A model generated the notes under the pieces. It was not told where the DNA came from. It saw nothing but the letters and a program-made list of their open reading frames with translations, and made no database searches. A stretch of DNA of 6,140 nucleotides from Thalassospiraceae bacterium (GTDB lineage: Bacteria; Pseudomonadota; Alphaproteobacteria; Rhodospirillales; Magnetovibrionaceae), in NCBI GenBank assembly GCA_030637205.1, contig DAOVVL010000137.1, positions 1-6,140 of the forward strand. The letters are read 5' to 3'. The first letter of the stretch is position 1. Each line of letters begins with the position of its first letter. Of the stretch, positions 1 through 5,336 are shown in pieces. The position numbers and the translations under genes were made by a program.

Positions 1-148
1 CATGATTGTTGAGCAACCCGGTGGTGCCGCATCGACGGGGCGGGAACGCATCATGGACATCCAGCCCAGCGGCCTGCACCAGCGCGTGCCGGTCATCATG
101 GGTTCGAAAAACGAAGTCGAACGCGTGGTTTCCTATTACGACGAATAA
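1..148 (+). CDS. fbp: Class I fructose-1,6-bisphosphatase, C-terminal fragment (5' end outside window)
   Basis: The reading frame is open from the window edge (first full codon at base 2) to TAA at 146-148, giving the last 48 residues. The protein hydrolyses fructose-1,6-bisphosphate to fructose-6-phosphate in the cytoplasm, in gluconeogenesis and, in autotrophs, the Calvin cycle. The fragment carries the class I C-terminal signature: an 'EQPGGAAS' segment, 'RIMDIQP', 'LHQRVPV' and 'GSKNEVE'. The Glu at bases 11-13 aligns with the metal-binding Glu (Glu280 in mammalian enzymes). Most family members read EQAGG, so the Pro here is a small variation. The GlpX-type class II enzyme lacks this ending. 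The gene is the last in its transcript, since a strong terminator follows 25 bp later. The active-site Asp residues and the allosteric region lie upstream and cannot be judged. The family call is secure; the physiological role is not decided by the fragment. Confidence 0.93.
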   Translation, partial: MIVEQPGGAASTGRERIMDIQPSGLHQRVPVIMGSKNEVERVVSYYDE

Positions 149-173
149 GCAACGCTTAAACTTTAAAAACTAG

Positions 174-212
174 AAACGCCGCCTCAGATCAAATCCGGGG
201 CGGCGTTTTTTT
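174..212 (+). terminator. Rho-independent terminator, probably bidirectional
   Basis: AAACGCCGCC (174-183) pairs perfectly with GGCGGCGTTT (199-208). The stem can extend by a wobble and a C-G pair, and the loop is 11-15 nt. A run of seven T (206-212) follows, partly within the stem. The structure sits 25 bp after the fbp stop. Read on the minus strand, the same stem is followed by TTTCTAGTTTTT, so it can also end the convergent gene whose stop codon (211-213) overlaps the T-run. This economical shared terminator is expected between convergent genes. Confidence 0.9.
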
Positions 213-1461
213 ATTCATCCAGTTCGATGACGGCGCGCATGTAATCGTCAAAGTACGTGCCTTCGATCAACTTCTTCACCTTGTCGGGCGGCGGCTTGGA
301 CGTTTCGTTCATGGTCACCAGTTCGTTGACGATGCTTTGCAGCATTTTCAGGCCTTCGAGTTTTTTCAACGCCCCGGTAACCTTGCGCGGTCCCAGTTTA
401 TCGGCCAAGCCGGACAGCACCGCAAATTGCTGGACTTCTTCAAGCTTGACCAGTTGATCCATTGCCGGACCGGTCAGCATGGGCAGGTACGGGATATAGA
501 CCTCGATCTTGGGCGCAGGCCATGAGCCCAGATCCTTGACCAAACCCGGACTGCCGCCGAGCAGCCGGTTAAACACCTCTTCGCCGACCTGTGTCTTTAC
601 CGAAGTAATGCGGTGCGTCATGGTGCCGCTTTCATCTTTTTCGATCCTCCATGATGCGATGGCTGCAAACATGTCGGGGGTTTTAATGGCCAGCATGGAA
701 TCGCCTATGGCCTTGACCGTGACACCTTGATCGAATGCGCTCGCTGCGGCCGTGAGCATGTCTGTGTTCCAATCCAGAATGTTGCTAAATTCGCTGTCCA
801 ATGCTTTGCGCAACGGCTGGATAAAGTTTTTTGCATCCGCTTTGGCCAGTGCCGCCAGCCACGGGGCATCTTTTTCGATCAACGGGTCCAGGCTGCCCAT
901 GGCGATACGCAGCTCGGCGACCAGTTCCTTGGGCAAGCCGATCAGCTTGCGAAGTTGTTGAAGGCTGCGGGCGCGCGTTTGGGCGCGCGTCGATACAAAC
1001 ATCTCAAAATCATTATCGCTGTAGCCGCCCGCTTGTAATATTGGCGATGCCAGGATCATCACAAAGCTTCGCGAAACGTCATTGGGGGGAATGCCACAAC
1101 TGCCGACCCGCCCATCCAGATCGCCGCGAATGGATTTGGCGGGTGCTTTAGCCTTGGGCTTAAAGCGGATCAGGCCTTCAGCGAGCGCCAGTTCATAAAG
1201 ATAAATGGCCATTTCCAGCGTCAAAGGCTCCGCTTCGATCTGGACCAGCGATTTTCCTTTGAGCATCAAGGGCGCGTTGGGCACTTCTTCCAACTGAATG
1301 GCCTCAACCCTTTGCAACAGCGGCACGATCTTTCTGGCAAGCGTCAGGCGCAGGCGCCGTTCGCGCACATTTTTGCTGCGACGCCATAAGGCATCGGGTA
1401 TGTGCCACCACTTTTTCCCCAAGTTCGGTGACAAAACAACTGGATCGACCTTGATCGCCAT
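211..1461 (-). CDS. Hypothetical protein, 416 residues, unrecognised
   Basis: I do not recognise this protein. It is a long frame with consistent coding character. ATG at 1461 is the only good start, because the frame closes at a stop at 1498-1500 and no ATG, GTG or TTG lies between. No clear Shine-Dalgarno precedes it (GGTTGG is adjacent). No signal peptide or membrane segment is visible, so it is probably cytoplasmic. Residues 15-44 are strongly basic and Trp-rich (KKWW, WRRSK, RERRLR), which might bind nucleic acid or an acidic surface. Residues 45-100 look helical and amphipathic. A Lys/Ala/Pro linker (101-109) leads to a mainly helical body (about 130-380). The C-terminal tail has a Pro-rich hinge (390-392). 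There is one Cys (122) and no obvious catalytic motif, P-loop or metal site. It is convergent with fbp and transcribed alone as far as the window shows, so context does not suggest a function. Confidence 0.8.
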   Translation of the reverse strand: MAIKVDPVVLSPNLGKKWWHIPDALWRRSKNVRERRLRLTLARKIVPLLQRVEAIQLEEVPNAPLMLKGKSLVQIEAEPLTLEMAIYLYELALAEGLIRFKPKAKAPAKSIRGDLDGRVGSCGIPPNDVSRSFVMILASPILQAGGYSDNDFEMFVSTRAQTRARSLQQLRKLIGLPKELVAELRIAMGSLDPLIEKDAPWLAALAKADAKNFIQPLRKALDSEFSNILDWNTDMLTAAASAFDQGVTVKAIGDSMLAIKTPDMFAAIASWRIEKDESGTMTHRITSVKTQVGEEVFNRLLGGSPGLVKDLGSWPAPKIEVYIPYLPMLTGPAMDQLVKLEEVQQFAVLSGLADKLGPRKVTGALKKLEGLKMLQSIVNELVTMNETSKPPPDKVKKLIEGTYFDDYMRAVIELDE

Positions 1462-1481
1462 CCAACCAATACTACTGTTTG

Positions 1482-1500
1482 ATTCCCTACCTATTCCCTA
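1482..1500. repeat. Two copies of ATTCCCTA at 11-bp spacing upstream of the 416-residue gene
   Basis: ATTCCCTA occurs at 1482-1489 and again, identical, at 1493-1500, separated by CCT. On the coding (minus) strand this reads TAGGGAAT-AGG-TAGGGAAT, 21-39 nt before the start codon. A degenerate third copy (ATTCCCCC) starts at 1511. Repeats one helical turn apart are typical of sites bound by a tandem dimer such as a response regulator. Immediately upstream on the minus strand, TTGCCC (1529-1524) and GATTTT (1505-1500), 18 bp apart, could form a weak promoter. That placement would put the repeats at the transcription start. Function is inferred; the repeat itself is plain. Confidence 0.45.
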
Positions 1501-1551
1501 AAATCGCATGATTCCCCCCACCGGGGCAACCGCGCCCAAGGCGATACCCCC

Positions 1552-1586
1552 GCCCTGCTTCCCAAATAGGGCCGGAAGTTCAGGGC
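1552..1586. other. Bulged hairpin, 11 bp stem, possible structured RNA element
   Basis: GCCCTG (1552-1557) pairs with CAGGGC (1581-1586), and CTTCC (1558-1562) with GGAAG (1574-1578). A TT bulge (1579-1580) and an 11-nt loop interrupt the stem. No T-run follows on either strand, so it is not a standard terminator. It does not match a riboswitch or small RNA core that I know. It could be part of an untranslated RNA or simply chance pairing in GC-rich DNA. Confidence 0.35.
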
Positions 1587-1870
1587 TCTTAATGCGAACA
1601 TCCTGTTAGTCCAAGGCCGCGATCAGTGATGCGACGTTCTACAACGGTTATGATTTCGGCTAAACAGGCTGCGAGCACCGCTAAAACCACCTCTGGCCAT
1701 GTTGCATGGCATTGTTTTCAGGGGCAGGGTTCCCATGCAGAAATGGTTAAAATCAAGGTTCCGCCACAATATGGGGTGCACATTTGCCTATATTGGCGCT
1801 TGAACGATTCATTAAAGATCAACGAAACAAAGAGCATCGCTCAATCCAGAAAACTGATGTGATGATCCTA

Positions 1871-1893
1871 ATATCAAGACAACACCCTGATAT
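1871..1893. promoter_or_regulatory. Dyad ATATCA-N11-TGATAT, candidate operator
   Basis: Two perfect 6-nt inverted arms (1871-1876 and 1888-1893) are separated by 11 nt, about 200 bp upstream of the histidine kinase start. The arm-to-arm spacing suits a homodimeric regulator contacting two successive major grooves. No regulator gene adjoins it, so the binding protein is unknown. Six-base AT-rich arms can arise by chance. Confidence 0.3.
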
Positions 1894-1971
1894 AAGAAAG
1901 AAAGTTTGCCCTCCCCCGGCATGGTTAAAACGCCGGTAGAACCGATAATAATTGAACATTTTAGAGAATTG

Positions 1972-1984
1972 ACCTGTTTCAGGT
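1972..1984. promoter_or_regulatory. Compact dyad ACCTG-TTT-CAGGT upstream of the histidine kinase
   Basis: Perfect 5-bp arms flank a TTT centre, and a G-T wobble could extend the pairing outward. It lies about 110 bp before the kinase start and overlaps TTGACC (1969-1974), which resembles a -35 hexamer. No convincing -10 sits 16-18 bp downstream (CACAGT at 1992-1997), so I do not call a promoter. It may be an operator or a small hairpin in the leader. Confidence 0.3.
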
Positions 1985-2094
1985 TCGTCTGCACAGTCCT
2001 TTGACCCATTTGCTCGTAGGCGGTGATTTCAGGGGGGGCAAGGGGTTTCATCCTTTGAATAGTGATGCATCAACGGCCAAGCGGGAGCTATTGA

Positions 2095-3903
2095 ATGAAT
2101 GGGGGGAGCGGCAAGCCATCGATCGCTTACGTCGGCACTTACGCCGGGATCGTGGCGGTAACGAGTATTACCGTCGCCTTGGCCTGGTTTTATATCCAGA
2201 GCACAGCGAACAACATCGTTCACATTCAACAGGAGTGGGTCGCTTACGAACAGGAAGCAACCCAAAGAACCATTCTTCTGAGCGAACTGTACTCAGTCAT
2301 CGGGTACGGCGGTTTCATCCACAATTTCAAAAACTATATCCTGCGCGGCTCTGATACTTACCGGGTCGAAGTCGAACGTGACCGGGAACGCATCATCAAC
2401 ACCATCACCCGTTTCCGGGCCTTGCCCCTCACCGACAATGAGGTCGAGGCCATCAATCATGTCGCAGCGACGTTTGGTAAATATTTCGAAAAGTTCGAGA
2501 CCGCCAAGACGGAAGTCAACAAAGACCACGCGCCCGCAGACATCGACACCCTGGTCAAAGTGGACGATTCGTTAGCCTTGCAGGCTCTGGACGCATTGAC
2601 CAAGGCGGTGGTTGAAAAAGGCCTTTACCATCGTCAGGTCACGGGCACCGCGATCCGCGATACCGTTAGGACCGTCGAATACGGCAACCTGCTGATTCCG
2701 CTGGCCCTCGTTTCTTCGATTCTGTTCGTCGCCATCTACAGGCGCTCACGGATGGCGCAGACCGAAGCCACACATGCCAAGGAACAACTCAACGCCATCC
2801 TCGAAGCCGACCCGGACGTGATCATCGTTTCGGACGAGCGGGGACGCATCACTCTGGCCAACGCCGAAATCGAAAGGTTGCTCGGGTACAGCCGCGAAGA
2901 AGTCCTGGGCCTGACCATTGAGGATCTGATCCCCAACCAGCAGCGCAAGGACCACCACCAACACCGGTCACAATTCTTTTCAGGCAATCGCCGCCGGTTG
3001 ATGGGTAATGCGCCGAACATCAAAGCGCAGCGCAAGAACGGAAGCAAGGTTCCCATTGATATCGCGCTCGGCGCCTTCACGATCAACGGGGCCTCATTCG
3101 CCGTCGCCTCAATCCGCGACATGACAAAGCAGCGCGAGATCGAGGCCCAGTTGCGTGATGGTAAGGACAAGGCGGAAACCTTCGCACAGGCCAAGTCCGA
3201 CTTTCTCGCCAACATGAGCCACGAGTTACGCACGCCCCTTAACGCCATCATGGGTTTCTCCGAGGCCTTGCTATCCAAGGCCTTCGGTCCGTTTGCCAAT
3301 GACAAGCATGAGGAATATGTCACCTACGTCCATAATTCCGGTTCGCACCTTCTCAACATTATCAACGACATTCTCGACATGTCCAAAGTGGATGCCGGGA
3401 AACTGGAACTGGTGGAGGAGGATGTGAACCTTTCCGAGATGGTTGAAAACTGTTTCAAGATGCTCGAACCCCGTGCCCGCAAAGCGGGTGTGCGCATGAT
3501 CAATAACGTCACTGAGCAATCCATCGTGCTACGCGTCGACGGCACACGCATGAAACAGATGCTGCTCAACCTGCTCAGCAACGCCGTCAAATTCACCTCG
3601 ACCGATGGCACCGTTTCGGCAAACTTCCGGATTTCTGATGACGGTTCATGTGCGCTGTCGGTCGTCGATCAGGGGATTGGCATGAATGACATGGCCATTC
3701 AAACGGCGCTTGAACCTTTTGGACAAGTGGACAACGCAATGAACCGACAACTGAGCGGGACTGGATTGGGGCTTCCACTAACCAAGGCCCTGGCTGAATT
3801 GCATGACGGAACGCTGAAGCTGGAGAGCACAGAAGGAATAGGAACAACGGCGACCATTCATATGCCCGCAGAGCGGGTCTGGAACCCGGACCCCGTATCC
3901 TGA
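2095..3903 (+). CDS. Membrane-bound PAS sensor histidine kinase, orphan
   Basis: This 602-residue kinase senses an unknown signal, autophosphorylates on His and should pass phosphate to a separate response regulator. ATG 2095 is preceded by GGAG (2084-2087) with a 7-nt gap. Membrane segments are at about 10-33 and 199-215. They enclose a roughly 165-residue, probably periplasmic, helical sensor domain containing 'IGYGGFIHNFKNYIL' (69-83). Next come a PAS/PAC domain (about 228-345) and a HisKA domain with the phosphoacceptor His376 in 'SHELRTPLN'. The catalytic HATPase domain has an N box (Asn496 in LLSNAVKF), G1 box DQGIGM (525-530), F box around EPFGQ (540-544) and G2 box GTGLGL (555-560). 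All key residues are present, so it should be active. There is no HAMP and no fused receiver domain, and no response regulator adjoins it; the downstream gene is convergent. The family is certain, the signal and partner unknown. I recall the sensor motif from Rhodospirillales signalling proteins but have not checked it. Confidence 0.95.
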   Translation: MNGGSGKPSIAYVGTYAGIVAVTSITVALAWFYIQSTANNIVHIQQEWVAYEQEATQRTILLSELYSVIGYGGFIHNFKNYILRGSDTYRVEVERDRERIINTITRFRALPLTDNEVEAINHVAATFGKYFEKFETAKTEVNKDHAPADIDTLVKVDDSLALQALDALTKAVVEKGLYHRQVTGTAIRDTVRTVEYGNLLIPLALVSSILFVAIYRRSRMAQTEATHAKEQLNAILEADPDVIIVSDERGRITLANAEIERLLGYSREEVLGLTIEDLIPNQQRKDHHQHRSQFFSGNRRRLMGNAPNIKAQRKNGSKVPIDIALGAFTINGASFAVASIRDMTKQREIEAQLRDGKDKAETFAQAKSDFLANMSHELRTPLNAIMGFSEALLSKAFGPFANDKHEEYVTYVHNSGSHLLNIINDILDMSKVDAGKLELVEEDVNLSEMVENCFKMLEPRARKAGVRMINNVTEQSIVLRVDGTRMKQMLLNLLSNAVKFTSTDGTVSANFRISDDGSCALSVVDQGIGMNDMAIQTALEPFGQVDNAMNRQLSGTGLGLPLTKALAELHDGTLKLESTEGIGTTATIHMPAERVWNPDPVS

Positions 3904-3943
3904 TGTTCGCCAAGGGTATGATTTTCCACCCACGGGAGTAATT

Positions 3944-3988
3944 ATGGCAGGAAAGATAAGCACCCCTTCTATGAGAATGGGGCGCTAA
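3944..3988 (+). CDS. Possible 14-residue small ORF after the kinase gene (doubtful)
   Basis: ATG 3944 is preceded by GGGAG (3934-3938) with a 5-nt gap, better than many true sites. It opens a 14-codon frame, MAGKISTPSMRMGR, ending with TAA at 3986-3988. The frame runs through the terminator hairpin, so ribosomes on it would disrupt the hairpin. It lies 40 bp after the kinase stop. The peptide has no recognisable family and a frame this short easily arises by chance. I list it for its initiation signal only. Confidence 0.2.
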   Translation: MAGKISTPSMRMGR

Positions 3989-4001
3989 GTTCATTTTTTT
4001 T
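3959..4001 (+). terminator. Probable Rho-independent terminator of the histidine kinase gene
   Basis: AGC-A-CCCCTTCT (3959-3970) folds back on AGAA-T-GGGG-C-GCT (3974-3986) with an ATG loop, one bulged T and one A-C mismatch. Eight T residues follow at 3994-4001, after a 7-nt spacer, which is longer than usual. The minus-strand reading has only a weak T-run, so it mainly serves the kinase gene rather than the convergent lysR-type gene. Confidence 0.65.
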
Positions 4002-4015
4002 GATTGTTTCAGCGA

Positions 4016-4999
4016 TTATTTCAAATCGCTTGGGTGGATAAAATCATCCTGAAAACATGGATAACGCTTCGGATCAAAGGCCTGCCTGATCCATTTAATC
4101 GCTGTGGCGACGCGCTTTAGCTTTGCCATCTCTGGATTATAAACCAGCCATATGTCGTGCTGAACGATCAAATCCAGATCGACGGGCACCAGTTCGGAAC
4201 CAAGCACCGCCAGGTATGTAGGCAGCATCCCCAGCCCGGCACCACCTTCAACCGCCAAAAGATGCGCCGTGCTTGTATTTGTGGCAACCGATACGAACCC
4301 TTCGCGCGGCTGATTGGGGAACATCTTGTCAACCGCATCAAAATCAATTTGCGGCGAAAGTTGTTCAACAATGGTGTGATTAACAATATCGTCCATCGAC
4401 TGTGGCGTTCCGTTGGTCTTCAAATATTGCCTGGATGCAAATGGCATTACGTGCATGCGCCCAAGCCTTACATGTTTGAGGTCGGGGTTTTCCGGCCGCA
4501 CAAGCTGGATCGCAATATCGGCATCCATGCTCAAAAGATCGGCTTTTCGCATGGTGCAGTTCAGTTCAACAATCACCTTTGGGTGGGCACGTTGAAACTC
4601 AACCATCTTGGGCATTAGCCAATAAGTCCCCAAGCCCTCGGTTACGGAAATTCGCAACCGCCCTTCGAAATCAGATACATCTGATTTGGTAATTTTTTTT
4701 ACGCCATATGCAGCTTTTTCCATCTCCATGGCGACGCCAAGCAATTGCTCCCCTTCTTCGGTCAGTTCAATTCCCTTGGCGTTACGAATCAAAAGCGGGC
4801 AATCGACTTCACGTTCAAGTAAGCTAACGTGGCGTCTGACCGTGTTCAGCGCCATTCCCAGTTCTTGTGATGCACCACGGAAACTTCCACATCGCTTAAC
4901 CACCAAAAAAACACGCACAGCTTCCCAATTGATGGTTTCCACCGGGACGACTTCTGGGTGTTCATTATATGGAACACGCTGTTTCACATATTTCCGCAT
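4016..4999 (-). CDS. LysR-family transcriptional regulator
   Basis: This 327-residue protein has the LysR layout. A winged helix-turn-helix spans about 24-84 ('FRGASQELGMALNTVRRHVSLLE' region, with 'LTEEGEQLL' closing the wing), a linker helix follows to about 110, and a periplasmic-binding-like effector domain starts at 'GRLRISVTEGLG' (113) and runs to about 310. Such proteins act as cytoplasmic tetramers that respond to a small ligand, here unknown. The ATG at 4999 is supported by AGAGG (minus strand, 5009-5005) 5 nt upstream. This gives about 22 residues before the usual LysR start, a mildly unusual N-terminal extension. A GTG at residue 20 is an alternative but lacks a good ribosome site. 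It is divergent from the 71-residue ORF across 93 bp that contain a T-N11-A dyad, so self-regulation and control of the small gene are likely. Family assignment is firm. Confidence 0.93.
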   Translation of the reverse strand: MRKYVKQRVPYNEHPEVVPVETINWEAVRVFLVVKRCGSFRGASQELGMALNTVRRHVSLLEREVDCPLLIRNAKGIELTEEGEQLLGVAMEMEKAAYGVKKITKSDVSDFEGRLRISVTEGLGTYWLMPKMVEFQRAHPKVIVELNCTMRKADLLSMDADIAIQLVRPENPDLKHVRLGRMHVMPFASRQYLKTNGTPQSMDDIVNHTIVEQLSPQIDFDAVDKMFPNQPREGFVSVATNTSTAHLLAVEGGAGLGMLPTYLAVLGSELVPVDLDLIVQHDIWLVYNPEMAKLKRVATAIKWIRQAFDPKRYPCFQDDFIHPSDLK

Positions 5000-5035
5000 C
5001 CAAACCTCTTTGTTTTCTCAATACTGGCAACAATT

Positions 5036-5054
5036 CCAATTGGGTTACACGTGT
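5036..5054. promoter_or_regulatory. Two short palindromes in the lysR-type/small ORF gap
   Basis: CCAATTGG (5036-5043) and ACACGTGT (5047-5054) are perfect 8-bp palindromes whose centres are 11 bp apart. They sit between the two divergent start codons, next to the larger dyad at 5064-5078. They could be accessory contacts of the LysR tetramer, which often protects about 50 bp, but 8-bp palindromes are common by chance. Confidence 0.3.
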
Positions 5055-5063
5055 GAAAGATGG

Positions 5064-5078
5064 CTGGCCATTGGCCAG
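5064..5078. promoter_or_regulatory. Candidate LysR operator: perfect dyad CTGGCCA-T-TGGCCAG
   Basis: CTGGCCA (5064-5070) and TGGCCAG (5072-5078) form a perfect 15-bp inverted repeat around one central T. Within it, T5065 and A5077 are separated by exactly 11 bp, the T-N11-A geometry known for LysR-family sites, with symmetric flanks. It lies 65 bp from the regulator's start and ends 15 bp before the small ORF's ATG, just upstream of its ribosome site. Binding there could repress the small gene and tune the regulator. An RNA hairpin role in the small gene's leader is an alternative. Confidence 0.55.
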
Positions 5079-5092
5079 ATTTAGGGGGCGCC

Positions 5093-5308
5093 ATGTTAAA
5101 CGATAATGATAACACCAAAGATACATCGACACTTGTTCGCTTGCTCCAATATACGATTTCTGAAGCCAGAAGCCTTGGATTCGTCGAAATTGAGTGGGCG
5201 ACAGACCTGTCGAACGGATCAATCATTGCCATCAGGGAAACTGACAACGAACGGGTGATTATGGAAATCGAATGCCCCTGCGCGCCAGCATCACCTGAAA
5301 TTTACTAG
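5093..5308 (+). CDS. Small acidic hypothetical protein, 71 residues
   Basis: I do not recognise this protein. ATG 5093 is chosen because AGGGGG (5083-5088) precedes it by 4 nt. The upstream in-frame ATG at 5060 lacks a ribosome site and would place the dyad inside the coding region. The N-terminus is Asn/Asp-rich (residues 3-10). A predicted amphipathic helix (about 12-28, TLVRLLQYTISEARSL) is followed by two or three probable beta strands (about 30-36, 43-49, 54-60) and a short tail with Cys-Pro-Cys (61-63). There is no membrane segment or signal peptide. The overall charge is clearly negative. A CPC pair could bind metal or form a disulfide, but nothing else supports this. The gene is divergent from the LysR-type gene, the classic place for its target, and convergent with the hydrolase 28 bp away. 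No clear terminator follows. Confidence 0.65.
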   Translation: MLNDNDNTKDTSTLVRLLQYTISEARSLGFVEIEWATDLSNGSIIAIRETDNERVIMEIECPCAPASPEIY

Positions 5309-5336
5309 GCAGGGTGCTGAATACTATTTTATGTCG

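Larger units (their letters stand above)
1462..2094. other. Gene-free divergent intergenic region with several inverted repeats
   Basis: About 630 bp separate the divergent 416-residue gene and the histidine kinase gene. I see no convincing coding region: the short frames here (for example GTG 1626 to 1862, and 2051 to 1812 on the minus strand) lack a Shine-Dalgarno and recognisable sequence. Visible structure comprises the ATTCCCTA direct repeat, a bulged hairpin at 1552-1586, CAATAT/ATATTG arms at 1767-1772 and 1790-1795, ATATCA-N11-TGATAT at 1871-1893, CCGGC/GCCGG at 1916-1920 and 1932-1936, and ACCTG-TTT-CAGGT at 1972-1984. The first 120 bp are GC-rich, whereas 1740-1980 is clearly AT-richer, as promoter DNA often is. 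A small RNA could be hidden here, but no known family was recognised. Confidence 0.6.

Noticed and set aside
1550..1640. Possible SRP RNA or tRNA-like segment (GGAAG and GTTCA strings)
   Set aside because: The SRP core GGAAGGAAGCAGCC is absent and no cloverleaf with acceptor and T arms can be drawn.
1683..1720. Sigma-54-like TGGC...TTGC string near CTGGCCATGTTGCATGG
   Set aside because: The spacing between the GG and GC elements is about 3 bp too short for a sigma-54 promoter.
1626..1862. 78-codon frame on the plus strand in the large intergenic region
   Set aside because: It has no Shine-Dalgarno before the GTG/ATG starts, its translation shows no recognisable pattern, and it crosses inverted repeats; more likely noncoding.
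1812..2051. 79-codon minus-strand frame in the same region
   Set aside because: It overlaps the other doubtful frame and the candidate promoter DNA of the kinase, has no recognisable sequence and no supporting ribosome site.
2736..3323. 195-codon minus-strand frame inside the histidine kinase gene
   Set aside because: It is antisense to clear PAS and HisKA coding sequence; such long shadows are common in codon-biased genes of moderate to high GC.
4157..4618. 153-codon plus-strand frame inside the LysR-family gene
   Set aside because: It is antisense to the effector domain of a secure family member, with no domain of its own.
5060..5092. Earlier ATG start for the small acidic protein, adding 11 residues
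   Set aside because: It lacks a ribosome site and would bury the candidate operator in coding sequence, whereas ATG 5093 has AGGGGG 4 nt upstream.
5309..5336. Shared terminator between the small ORF and the hydrolase gene
   Set aside because: The 28-bp gap has no stem followed by a T-run on either strand.
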